Assembly (NCBI GenBank): GCA_030066455.1
Contig: JASJBQ010000111.1
Location: forward strand, 1-16,777
Direction: 5' to 3'
Length of the DNA stretch: 16,777 nucleotides
Source of the DNA: Desulfobacterales bacterium
GTDB lineage: Bacteria > Desulfobacterota > Desulfobacteria > Desulfobacterales > UBA5852
The notes beneath the pieces were generated by a model. The model searched no databases and was not told where the DNA came from. It was given only the letters and a program-made list of their open reading frames with translations. A program made the translations under genes and the position numbers. Positions 1 through 6,957 of this stretch are shown one piece after another. Every line of letters starts with the position of its first letter. The first letter of the stretch is position 1.

Positions 1-1182
1 GTCAAACCCGTAATCCAGCGCCTGGCGGAGAACGTGTTCGATCAGAAAGAGGGTTTCCTGCCAGTTCTGAGGTTGGCTATCCGCGCTGATATATCCGTAT
101 TGGAATTCGCGTAAAAACCGGCCGATGCCCGCGGAGGCTTTTGTAAACGGGGGATCCGGCTGGCTCAACAGGCGATCGAGTCGCGTCTGCAGAATGTTGC
201 CGATCAACCGCCCTTCCATGCGTTCTTTTTTGTACGCCTGGGAGTCAACCCGGCGGGGCACGGACTGCAGGGCCTGTAAGGTGAGCGTCGTATTCCCCAC
301 CTCCGGCTCGTGGTGATAGAAAACGGCCGGCGTATCCTGCTGCAGCGCGCCGGTATCGGGCTCCGGGGGGGGATCTCGCCGTGGACGCATGCCGCTGAAA
401 TGCTGGTCAATCAGTGTTTCGGCCACCGCCGCGTCATAATCGCCCACCATGACAAGGATCATGTTGTCAGGACGGTACCAGGCATCGTAGAAAGCCTTGA
501 ACAAATCCCGGTCGGCGTTGCGAATGACCGCTTCGGTGCCAATCGGCAGTCGCTCCGGAAAGCGGGTGCCGGCCAACTCGTACTGCAGGGAGGCGACGTA
601 AGTGCGGTAATCGGCCGAGTCGCGCGTGCGCTTTTCGGCCAGAATCACTTCTCGTTCCCGCTCGATTTCTTCCGGCAGCAGCAGCGCGCCTTCGGCATAG
701 TCGCTCATCACCAGCAAGGCTTCATCCAGACTCTCACGATTGCCCTGGGGTAAATTGATGTCATATACGGTCCGAAAAAAACTGGTGCTGGCATTCGCAT
801 CGGGTCCGAATTGCATACCGATTTTCTGGAAGTATTTAACCAGCTCGCCCGGGGCAAAATGCGTGGAGCCGTTGAAGAGCATGTGCTCCAGAAAATGCGC
901 CAGACCGCGCTCGTCCTCTTTTTCATGAATCGCGCCGACGTTGACCACCAGATGCAGACTCACCCGACCCTTGGGTTTGCCGTTTTCCAGCAGCACATAA
1001 CGGAATCCGTTTGCCAGCCGGCCAAACGAAGCCTCCGGGTCAGGCATGAGGTCCGATTGTTCGTGGGGCCAGAGTGGCTTGGCCGTTGAATCGGCCGTGG
1101 ATGCATTCAGACCTGCGACGATCGTCACAAGCAGCCAGATCATGATTGCCGGAAGGAATCGCATTTGACGGTTTAGCTTCAT
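1..1182 (-). CDS. M16 family zinc metallopeptidase (insulinase/PqqL-like), N-terminal part
   Basis: The frame is open from the ATG at 1182 to the left edge, giving 394 codons, so the C-terminal part lies outside the window. Residues 8-28 form a hydrophobic signal peptide or anchor after a basic start, so the protein is probably exported. Residues about 50-200 are the M16 catalytic half-domain. The inverted zinc motif HFLEH is at 96-100 (zinc ligands H96 and H100, catalytic E99), and the third ligand should be a glutamate in the EREREV run at 174-179. The stretch near 235-250 (YRPDNMILVMVGD) is a typical linker into the next M16 half. Full-length PqqL-type proteins are around 900 residues. M16 enzymes cut peptides inside a closed chamber formed by their half-domains. 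The start has a weak AAAGG-type ribosome site; a second ATG at 1164 is possible. Family is firm; substrate is unknown. Confidence 0.93.
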   Translation of the reverse strand, partial: MKLNRQMRFLPAIMIWLLVTIVAGLNASTADSTAKPLWPHEQSDLMPDPEASFGRLANGFRYVLLENGKPKGRVSLHLVVNVGAIHEKEDERGLAHFLEHMLFNGSTHFAPGELVKYFQKIGMQFGPDANASTSFFRTVYDINLPQGNRESLDEALLVMSDYAEGALLLPEEIEREREVILAEKRTRDSADYRTYVASLQYELAGTRFPERLPIGTEAVIRNADRDLFKAFYDAWYRPDNMILVMVGDYDAAVAETLIDQHFSGMRPRRDPPPEPDTGALQQDTPAVFYHHEPEVGNTTLTLQALQSVPRRVDSQAYKKERMEGRLIGNILQTRLDRLLSQPDPPFTKASAGIGRFLREFQYGYISADSQPQNWQETLFLIEHVLRQALDYGFD

Positions 1183-1214
1183 GGTGGGCCTTTCGCTTCA
1201 GCGCTTGGCGCTTT

Positions 1215-1220
1215 GTTATA
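1215..1220 (-). promoter_or_regulatory. Possible -10 element for the M16 peptidase gene
   Basis: Read on the minus strand this is TATAAC, 33 bases before the ATG at 1182. No good -35 hexamer sits at 16-18 bases; a TTGAAC lies about 20 bases upstream. Between the -10 and the ribosome site is a small inverted repeat (AGCGC-TTG-GCGCT, 1200-1212) that could be an operator or leader hairpin. Weak evidence. Confidence 0.3.
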
Positions 1221-1370
1221 CGTTTTTACCCAACCTCGCGGTTCAACGGCAAAAATCTTTGTCATTTTTTACCGCCACCACATGCTGGCAAGCGAAATTA
1301 ATGCCTTTCGGCCGAAATGCAACTGCATTAACGACGGCAGCGGAACGGCGGCAGGGATATTCCAGGGGCT

Positions 1371-1417
1371 TAAAAAAACTTCAGCCCGTTGTGGCGTGAA
1401 TCCACAACGGGCTGAAG
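1371..1417 (-). terminator. Rho-independent terminator downstream of the H1-like gene
   Basis: Arms at 1379-1394 and 1402-1417 are perfectly complementary over 16 bp (CTTCAGCCCGTTGTGG and its reverse complement) around a 7-base loop. On the minus strand the stem is followed by seven T (plus-strand A-run at 1372-1378). It lies about 109 bases beyond the H1-like stop codon and before the M16 gene, so it separates the two transcription units. The plus strand lacks a T-tract, so it works only on the minus strand. Confidence 0.88.
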
Positions 1418-1525
1418 AAATTGAATCGGATGGGGCCAAGCGGCCCAAACGCAGGCTTCAACGACCGTCCACCAAGGGCAATGGCCGCCAGGCGCCCGGG
1501 AGAGACCCCCTAACGGTGTCCTTAT

Positions 1526-1894
1526 TTATTTTTTAACGTAGATACCCCTTGCTTTGGCGACAATCTTACCGCGGGTCGACAATTTGTAAAGGGCATTGCT
1601 CAATTGACGCGGATTGAGACCGGTCTTCAGTTTGAGCTGGGCGATGGTGGCGCCGCTGCGCGCACGTCGCACCACGTCGTAGACAGCGTCCAGAACGGTC
1701 ATCTTCTTGGCGCCTGTCTTGGGGGCGGCCTTTTTGGCGGCTGTCTTCTTGGCCTTTTTGGCTGCGGCCTTTTTCTTGGGGGCCGGTTTGGCTTTGGCTT
1801 GTTTGGCTACCTGTGCCGCCACCTTCTCTACTTGCTTGCTGAGTTTGCCGAGTTCTTTGGAAACGGCCTTTAACTGCGCTTGCAAATTCTTCAT
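1526..1894 (-). CDS. Small H1-like DNA-binding protein: coiled coil, Lys/Ala-rich tract, winged helix
   Basis: A 122-residue basic protein in three parts. Residues 1-33 look like an amphipathic coiled coil with heptad-like leucine/valine spacing. Residues 34-64 are almost only Lys, Ala and Pro, resembling the tail of linker histone H1 and bacterial H1-like proteins. Residues 65-122 look like a winged helix-turn-helix: helix 66-78, then a turn and recognition helix near 83-107 (GATIAQLKLKTGLNPRQLSN), and a basic wing ending in two lysines. It is likely a nucleoid-associated or regulatory DNA-binding protein; the target is unknown. I chose the ATG at 1894 because AAAGGAGG sits 9 bases before it. 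An in-frame ATG at 1903 directly abuts that site and is too close to use it. The gene stands alone, with its own terminator and an AT-rich upstream region. Confidence 0.85.
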   Translation of the reverse strand: MKNLQAQLKAVSKELGKLSKQVEKVAAQVAKQAKAKPAPKKKAAAKKAKKTAAKKAAPKTGAKKMTVLDAVYDVVRRARSGATIAQLKLKTGLNPRQLSNALYKLSTRGKIVAKARGIYVKK

Positions 1895-1946
1895 GTGCCA
1901 CATCCTCCTTTATCTTCTTTTCGAGTATAGGTGCCGAACAGTTATG

Positions 1947-1975
1947 ACGTTAATACAAAGAATTTGGAAAGTCAA
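1947..1975 (-). promoter_or_regulatory. Possible promoter of the H1-like gene
   Basis: On the minus strand a TTGACT hexamer (1975-1970) is followed after 16-17 bases by TTAACG/TAACGT. The -35 is good and the -10 poor. It lies about 55-80 bases before the start at 1894, inside an AT-rich stretch, which is a reasonable position. Confidence 0.35.
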
Positions 1976-2061
1976 CACTATCACCAATAAAAAAAGTATT
2001 TTAGCGCATGTTATTCTCTTCAGCGCTTATATGACGCGGCTTTGCGCATTTATTACCGTAT

Positions 2062-2088
2062 CCAATTGAAATTGTTTAATTTAATTGG
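2062..2088. repeat. AT-rich near-palindrome upstream of the H1-like gene
   Basis: CCAATTGAAATT at 2062-2073 is mirrored by AATTTAATTGG ending at 2088, with one base missing in the second arm. It sits upstream of the likely promoter of the H1-like gene. It could be a protein-binding site, possibly for autoregulation, but nothing in the sequence identifies the binder. Confidence 0.4.
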
Positions 2089-2567
2089 TTTGTACGCTTT
2101 CATCAAAGTCGTATAGGGTTATCTTCGATATTCGGAGGCCGAACGGTAGATCACGAAGAAATGATAAATTCGGAGCAAAATCATGTCACCCTCCTCTTCT
2201 GCCCGAATCCACTTACGGTGTTGGTTGGTTGTCGTGCGCAGGGGTATCTTTCGCCTATATTGTGGTCGCTCAATAGAAGCATACCGGATGTTCGATACCA
2301 CGGCCCGCAAGACCTGGTCCCCACCAACATCTCCGCTCCCTAAACCCCGGTTTAACGGCCAACCGGATTCGCCCCTGTGTATCAACGCCGACGCCCTGCA
2401 GACCGGGATGGGGTTGCCGGCCGGTTCCAAGTTGACAAAACCACAACACTGTGGAAGAAAACCCGACGATTGGCCCTGGTGCGTGCACTGCGCCGCCACC
2501 ACGACGCTATGATTCCGAACGCGACCGACCGCCTGGACGGGCCAATCGGCAACACAGGAGAAAAAAC

Positions 2568-4511
2568 GTGAATTCATCATGCCGCGAGCGTTTCCGCCGC
2601 GAACTGAACGACGTCCAATACGATGCTGTTTTTCATGATGGGGGCCCCCTGCTCGTGATTGCCGGCGCCGGCAGCGGCAAGACGCGCACGCTGACCTACC
2701 GCGCCGCGCGTCTGGTCGCGGAGGGTGTCTCTCCCGAGCGCATCCTGTTGCTCACGTTCACGCGCAAGGCTGCCGAGGAGATGCTCAACCGCGCCACCCG
2801 CCTTCTGGACCAGCGCTGCCGTCATATCGCCGGAGGCACCTTTCACTCCTTTGCCTTCACCGTCCTCAAACGCTTTGCCGCCGCGATCGGATATCCGAAC
2901 CGCTTCACCATCATCGACCGGCCGGATGCCGAAAGCCTCATCGGCATGCTGCTCAAGTCACGCCTGACCGGGCCCCGCAAAGGGGCAATTCCCCGCAAGA
3001 AGACGCTGGCCGACATCTTTAGCAAAGCGGCCAACAAGGATCAGCCCCTGGAGGACGTTCTTTTTGAAGATTACCCCCATTTCGGTCCCTACAGCGACGA
3101 CATCCATGCCTTGCTGCAGGACTATACCGCGGCGAAATTCGACCAGGCCTTCATGGACTATGACGACCTGTTGACCAAACTGCTTCATCTCCTGGAACAC
3201 GAGCCTGAGCTCAAAACCCGCATCGCCGACCGATATGCCCATTTGATGGTGGACGAATACCAGGACACCAACTTGATCCAAGCACGCATCGTCCGCCACC
3301 TGGCCGAACGGCACCAGCGCATCATGGTGGTGGGCGATGATTCGCAAAGCATCTATTCCTTCCGTGGGGCCAACTTCCGCAATATCATGGATTTTCCTGA
3401 ATTGTTCCCGGACACCCGGGTTTTGACCCTCGAAGAAAACTACCGCAGTGTCGTGCCCATTCTTGAGCTGACCAATGAACTGATTGCACAGGCCGTTGAG
3501 AAATATCCGAAACAATTATTCTCCCGTCGGCCTTCTGCGAATCCTCCCCGCCTGGTGCACACGGGCAGCGAAAACAGTCAATCCCGTTTCATCGTCGACA
3601 AGATCCGCGAACTTGGCCGCGAGGACATCGTGCCTGGGGACATCGCCGTTCTCTTCCGGGCCGGCTTTCATGCCTTCGATCTCGAGGTTGAACTGGCGCG
3701 CGAAGGTATTGCCTTCGTGAAATATGGCGGTTTCAAGTTTATGGAGTCGGCCCACATCAAAGACGTTCTGGCGCATATGCGTGTGGTGGCAAACCCATAC
3801 GACCGTCTGAGTTGGTTTCGGATCCTGCTGCTGATCAATAAGATCGGGCCCAAGTCCGCGCAGCGGCTCTACGACGAGATCGTCCGCCAGTCCCGTGGCC
3901 TGGGCGGGTTCACCGACGCCGCGCCCCCCCCGAAGCCTAACCCGGGGCTTGAGCAGTTGCGCGCTCTGCTGGGTGAGATCGGCGAACTTGAACGCCCGCC
4001 CGTTGAAATCGGTGAACGCATCCTGGCCTATTACCATCCGCTCCTCAAGGAACGCTACGACGACCACCCGAAACGCTGGCGCGATCTGGAGCAGCTTCTC
4101 GTCCTCCTTGAAAAGTACGACCGCCTCGCCCCGTTCCTCAGCGATATGACCCTCGAGCCGCCCAACGTGGCCGTCGACAATACATTTGGCGCCTCCAGCG
4201 AAACCAGGGAAGATCGTTTGGTGCTCTCGACCGTTCATTCCGCCAAAGGTTTGGAATGGCACACGGTCTTTATCATCTGGGCCATGGATGGCCGTTTCCC
4301 CTCTTTCATGGCTTCCGAGAGTCCTGAGGCGCTTGACGAAGAACTGCGCCTCATGTATGTGGCGGCCACCCGGGCCCGTGAAAATCTCTTTTTTCTATGC
4401 CCGGGCCAGGTTTTCGACCGGGTTTCCGGAATGGTTCTCAGCCGGCCGTCGCGTTTTATCGATTCCCTGCCCGAAGACCTTCTGCACCGGGAGTCCGCCG
4501 ACATCTGGTGA
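2568..4511 (+). CDS. UvrD/PcrA/Rep-type superfamily 1 DNA helicase
   Basis: A 647-residue ATP-driven 3'-5' DNA helicase with all SF1A motifs in order: Q17 of the Q-motif, Walker A GAGSGKT 33-39, motif Ia LLTFTRKAAEEM 61-72, GTFHSFA 90-96, Walker B VDEYQDTN 228-235, motif III GDDSQSIYSFRGA 256-268, motif IV LEENYRS 288-294, motif V STVHSAKGLEW 554-564, and motif VI with the arginine finger near YVAATRARENL 597-607. It is shorter than E. coli UvrD (about 720) and stops soon after motif VI, so it lacks the usual C-terminal extension. I chose GTG at 2568 because AGGAG lies about 7 bases upstream; the frame is open to 2451 but those residues (Pro/Arg-rich) look non-coding. Such enzymes act in repair or replication-fork restart; the exact role cannot be assigned. 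It precedes the phosphate genes by 155 bases and seems unrelated. Confidence 0.95.
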   Translation: MNSSCRERFRRELNDVQYDAVFHDGGPLLVIAGAGSGKTRTLTYRAARLVAEGVSPERILLLTFTRKAAEEMLNRATRLLDQRCRHIAGGTFHSFAFTVLKRFAAAIGYPNRFTIIDRPDAESLIGMLLKSRLTGPRKGAIPRKKTLADIFSKAANKDQPLEDVLFEDYPHFGPYSDDIHALLQDYTAAKFDQAFMDYDDLLTKLLHLLEHEPELKTRIADRYAHLMVDEYQDTNLIQARIVRHLAERHQRIMVVGDDSQSIYSFRGANFRNIMDFPELFPDTRVLTLEENYRSVVPILELTNELIAQAVEKYPKQLFSRRPSANPPRLVHTGSENSQSRFIVDKIRELGREDIVPGDIAVLFRAGFHAFDLEVELAREGIAFVKYGGFKFMESAHIKDVLAHMRVVANPYDRLSWFRILLLINKIGPKSAQRLYDEIVRQSRGLGGFTDAAPPPKPNPGLEQLRALLGEIGELERPPVEIGERILAYYHPLLKERYDDHPKRWRDLEQLLVLLEKYDRLAPFLSDMTLEPPNVAVDNTFGASSETREDRLVLSTVHSAKGLEWHTVFIIWAMDGRFPSFMASESPEALDEELRLMYVAATRARENLFFLCPGQVFDRVSGMVLSRPSRFIDSLPEDLLHRESADIW

Positions 4512-4666
4512 TTGATAGACCACAGGCACCTGTGCTACGTTTACACCGCTCAAGGCCGAAGGGCCCTCCTTCAGCCTCCACCGCTGCACCGGAGAATTCA
4601 AGCCGCCCGGACGGCGACCTGAAAGACCATATCAGCCCAATGCCTACTGGAGGAGGCTAACCGTTC

Positions 4667-5893
4667 ATGACGACGGCAATGACGATTTTGGTTGCCGGCT
4701 ACGTGATTGGCTTCTACATGGCGTGGAACATCGGGGCCAACGATGTCGCCAACTCGATGGCCTCGGCCGTGGGGGCCAAGGCCATCACCATCCGCCAAGC
4801 GATATTTATTGCCGGTATTCTCAATTGTGTAGGGGCCACCTTTATCGGCGCCCACGTCACCAACACGATCCGCAAAGGCATCGTCTCCACGGAAGTTCTC
4901 GGCGACCCCCACCTGCTCCTGATCGGTGCCCTGGCGGCCCTGCTGGCCTCGGCCCTGTGGGTCAGTTTCGCCACCTGGAAATCGCTTCCCGTTTCAACCA
5001 CCCACTCGATCGTGGGCGCCATGATCGGTTTCGGTATCATGGCCGGCGGTGTTTCCGTCATCAACTGGGGGAAGCTCGGCGCCGTCGTCGCCAGTTGGGT
5101 CATCTCTCCGGTCTTCAGCATGCTGATCGCCTGGAGCATGTTTAAAATCATCGTGCGTTTCATTCTCTCTCGAAAGAACGCCGGTCGCCGCGCGATACAA
5201 TTATCGCCCGGTTTCATCGGTGTCGCGGTTTTCATCGTCATCCTATCGTTCCTGTTCAAGACACCGCTGGGCAAGTCTTTCCCCATCAACACGCCGTTAG
5301 CCTTGTTGCTGGCCACCGCCGCGGCGGCGCTCGCCGGCCAGATCGGCCGGGTTCTGATTGCCCGCATCACGGACCCCGATACCGCCGACAGCACCGAAGC
5401 CATCTTTCGCAAAATCCAAATCGGCACTTCCTGCTATGTGGCCCTGGCCCAGGGCGCCAACGACGTCGCCAACGCGATCGGCCCTTTGGCCGTCATCTAT
5501 TTCATCGTTCAAACCGGGCAGGTCGGCACCCAGGTTCAAGTGCCGGTTTTCCTGCTGCTTTTCGGCGGCATCGGCATCGCCTGCGGCATCGGTATGGCCG
5601 GCCACCGCGTTATGGATACCATCGGCACTCGCATTACGACCCTCACCAACACGCGCGGCTTTTCCGTCGACTTTGCCGCGGCCACCACCGTTCTGGTGGC
5701 CTCCAAACTTGGCCTGCCGGTATCCACGACCCACGCCGCCGTCGGCGGGGTGCTCGGCGTCGGCGTCGCCCGGGGGATCGAAGCCGTCAATTTTCGGATC
5801 ATGCTGCAAATCGCCCTTTACTGGGTCCTGACGGTACCGGCAGCGGCGCTCACCAGCATGATGCTGTTCACCCTTTTCAAATGGGCGCTGTAA
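4667..5893 (+). CDS. pit: PiT-family inorganic phosphate permease
   Basis: A 408-residue inner-membrane carrier. PiT proteins move phosphate, often as a metal-phosphate complex, with H+ or Na+. The two PiT signatures are present as an internal duplication: GANDVANS at 23-30 and GANDVANA at 263-270. Each is followed about 80 residues later by PVSTTH (108-113 and 351-356). Long hydrophobic segments span nearly the whole chain, with a basic cytoplasmic loop near 168-178 between the halves. The ATG at 4667 follows GGAGGAGG at about 11 bases; a second ATG at 4679 is a possible alternative. The next gene starts 18 bases after its stop and encodes the DUF47 partner, the usual pairing for low-affinity phosphate uptake. 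No Pho-box-like direct repeats are visible upstream. Confidence 0.95.
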   Translation: MTTAMTILVAGYVIGFYMAWNIGANDVANSMASAVGAKAITIRQAIFIAGILNCVGATFIGAHVTNTIRKGIVSTEVLGDPHLLLIGALAALLASALWVSFATWKSLPVSTTHSIVGAMIGFGIMAGGVSVINWGKLGAVVASWVISPVFSMLIAWSMFKIIVRFILSRKNAGRRAIQLSPGFIGVAVFIVILSFLFKTPLGKSFPINTPLALLLATAAAALAGQIGRVLIARITDPDTADSTEAIFRKIQIGTSCYVALAQGANDVANAIGPLAVIYFIVQTGQVGTQVQVPVFLLLFGGIGIACGIGMAGHRVMDTIGTRITTLTNTRGFSVDFAAATTVLVASKLGLPVSTTHAAVGGVLGVGVARGIEAVNFRIMLQIALYWVLTVPAAALTSMMLFTLFKWAL

Positions 5894-5911
5894 AAGTCGA
5901 GGAGGTCCATT

Positions 5912-6580
5912 ATGCGTATTCCCTTTTTATCTCTCTTCTTAACATCGCCCTTCGAAGGGCTCGAAGAACACGCCGAGAAGGTCAAGGAATGCGCCTGGGC
6001 CTTTCAGCAGGCCATTGAATGTCACGCTTCGGCACGCTGCCGTCAGTTTGAGGAATTACGACGGAATGTGGTCGATCTGGAGCACGAGGCCGATGCCGTC
6101 AAACGGCGCATCCGCGGCCATCTTCCCATGGGCACGATGATGCCGGTGAGTAAGTTTCAACTTTTTCGCTACCTGCGGGAGCAGGATCAGGTCCTTGATG
6201 CCGTCAAGGATGCGCTCGACTGGATATCCTACCGCAGCGAACCGGGGATACCGGCCGAACTCCACAAGGATTTCTTTTTGCTGGTGGATGCCGTCATCGA
6301 CCCTATTGAAGAGATGATCCGGATGGTGAAAGGCGCACGGGAGTATTTCCGCACCTACGCCGAAAAGCACCGCGTGGCCGTGAAAGAAATCATTCGAACC
6401 GTTCGGGCCCAAGAGCACACGGCCGACAAGATCGAAGCGGCGATCAAACACCAGATCTTCAACATGTCGGTCGACCCCGTCACCGTTTTTCATATCGTGC
6501 ATCTGGCGGAAATCATCGGTTCGATTGCCGATCACGCCGAAAACGCCGGCGACATGATGCGCGCCATGCTGTCACGCTGA
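5912..6580 (+). CDS. DUF47 / PhoU-like accessory protein of the PiT transporter
   Basis: A 222-residue, almost wholly helical soluble protein of the DUF47 (TIGR00153-type) family, distantly related to PhoU. Two acidic E-x3-D motifs, thought to bind metal in PhoU-like folds, are visible at 57-61 (EHEAD) and 168-172 (EHTAD). A further acidic cluster is at 207-214 (DHAENAGD). Its length matches the family. The ATG at 5912 has a strong GAGGAGG site, and the gene follows the permease by 18 bases, so they form one operon. Members are believed to control PiT activity or handle phosphate at the membrane; the mechanism here is inferred from the family only. Confidence 0.92.
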   Translation: MRIPFLSLFLTSPFEGLEEHAEKVKECAWAFQQAIECHASARCRQFEELRRNVVDLEHEADAVKRRIRGHLPMGTMMPVSKFQLFRYLREQDQVLDAVKDALDWISYRSEPGIPAELHKDFFLLVDAVIDPIEEMIRMVKGAREYFRTYAEKHRVAVKEIIRTVRAQEHTADKIEAAIKHQIFNMSVDPVTVFHIVHLAEIIGSIADHAENAGDMMRAMLSR

Positions 6581-6611
6581 GAGGCGTTGCCTTTGGGGCG
6601 GGTGGCAAAAA

Positions 6612-6635
6612 GAGGGAGACTGAATCCTTTTTTTT
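6612..6635 (+). terminator. Possible weak terminator of the phosphate operon
   Basis: A short imperfect stem (AGGGA ... ATCCT) is followed by eight T at 6628-6635, about 35 bases after the DUF47 stop. The T-run overlaps the stop codon of the convergent zinc-ribbon gene. The stem is poor, so this is tentative. Confidence 0.25.
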
Positions 6636-6882
6636 ACTTACCGACAAACGCCCAGAAGTAGAAGGCCAGAAACAGGGCCACCGCCACGATGGCCCCCAGG
6701 TAGGCCCGCCAGTCCAACAGCTTGCGCGCCTGGCCGGAGCTGTCGACGACGCCGACCCGCTTGCCGCACGCCTTGCATTGCGAATCCTTGACCGCCATAT
6801 ACGTGTAGCAATAGGGGCATTTTTTCACCGTAAAGGTTTTGGTTTCGACCTTCTTGGCGGCAGAATCTTTTTTACGGGCCAT
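6634..6882 (-). CDS. Small membrane-anchored zinc-ribbon protein
   Basis: An 82-residue protein. Residues 1-20 are basic and lysine-rich. A four-cysteine zinc ribbon follows, CPYC at 22-25 and CKAC at 36-39, and one hydrophobic segment at about 61-80 forms a C-terminal membrane helix. The expected topology has the ribbon in the cytoplasm and a very short exposed tail. AAGGAG lies 8 bases before the ATG at 6882; a longer version starting at 6918 would begin upstream of this ribosome site and is less likely. It lies 75 bases after the PpiD-like gene on the same strand, with no terminator visible between, so it is probably cotranscribed. No specific function is known to me; similar small ribbons can be protein- or nucleic acid-binding adaptors. 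Confidence 0.8.
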   Translation of the reverse strand: MARKKDSAAKKVETKTFTVKKCPYCYTYMAVKDSQCKACGKRVGVVDSSGQARKLLDWRAYLGAIVAVALFLAFYFWAFVGK

Positions 6883-6957
6883 AATCACCACTCCTTCATC
6901 CGGTGACGGCGTTATCACCGCAACCGGCGGAAACGTGATGGCGCGGTTACGGGCGCT

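Larger units (their letters stand above)
1183..1525. other. Intergenic gap between the H1-like gene and the M16 gene
   Basis: These 343 bases hold the trailer and terminator hairpin of the H1-like gene (1371-1417) and the leader and likely promoter of the M16 gene (about 1183-1250). The plus-strand frames that cross it show no recognisable domains and no ribosome sites. I see no further gene here. Confidence 0.7.
1895..2567. other. 673-base gap between the H1-like gene and the helicase gene
   Basis: The left third (to about 2110) is strongly AT-rich and holds the promoter region of the H1-like gene. The right part is GC-richer and leads into the helicase. It contains small inverted repeats: CCGGTT/AACCGG at 2347-2366 and CCACA-N4-TGTGG at 2441-2454. 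A TTGACA at 2432-2437 has no convincing -10 partner. An open frame at 2183-2512 (plus) would encode 109 residues with a weak GGAGC site before its ATG, but it is rich in Trp, Cys, Arg and Pro and matches no fold I know. A minus-strand frame at 2119-2580 is equally unconvincing. I see no tRNA, SRP or 6S RNA. Confidence 0.5.

Noticed and set aside
310..1089. Plus-strand frames over the M16 gene
   Set aside because: Antisense to a minus-strand frame that carries the signal peptide and HFLEH zinc motif.
3516..4262. A 248-codon minus-strand frame over the helicase
   Set aside because: Register-matched antisense of the helicase; no domain and no ribosome site.
4512..4666. Phosphate-responsive operator before the PiT gene
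   Set aside because: No Pho-box-like direct repeats are visible; only short GC-rich palindromes such as AGGGCCCT.
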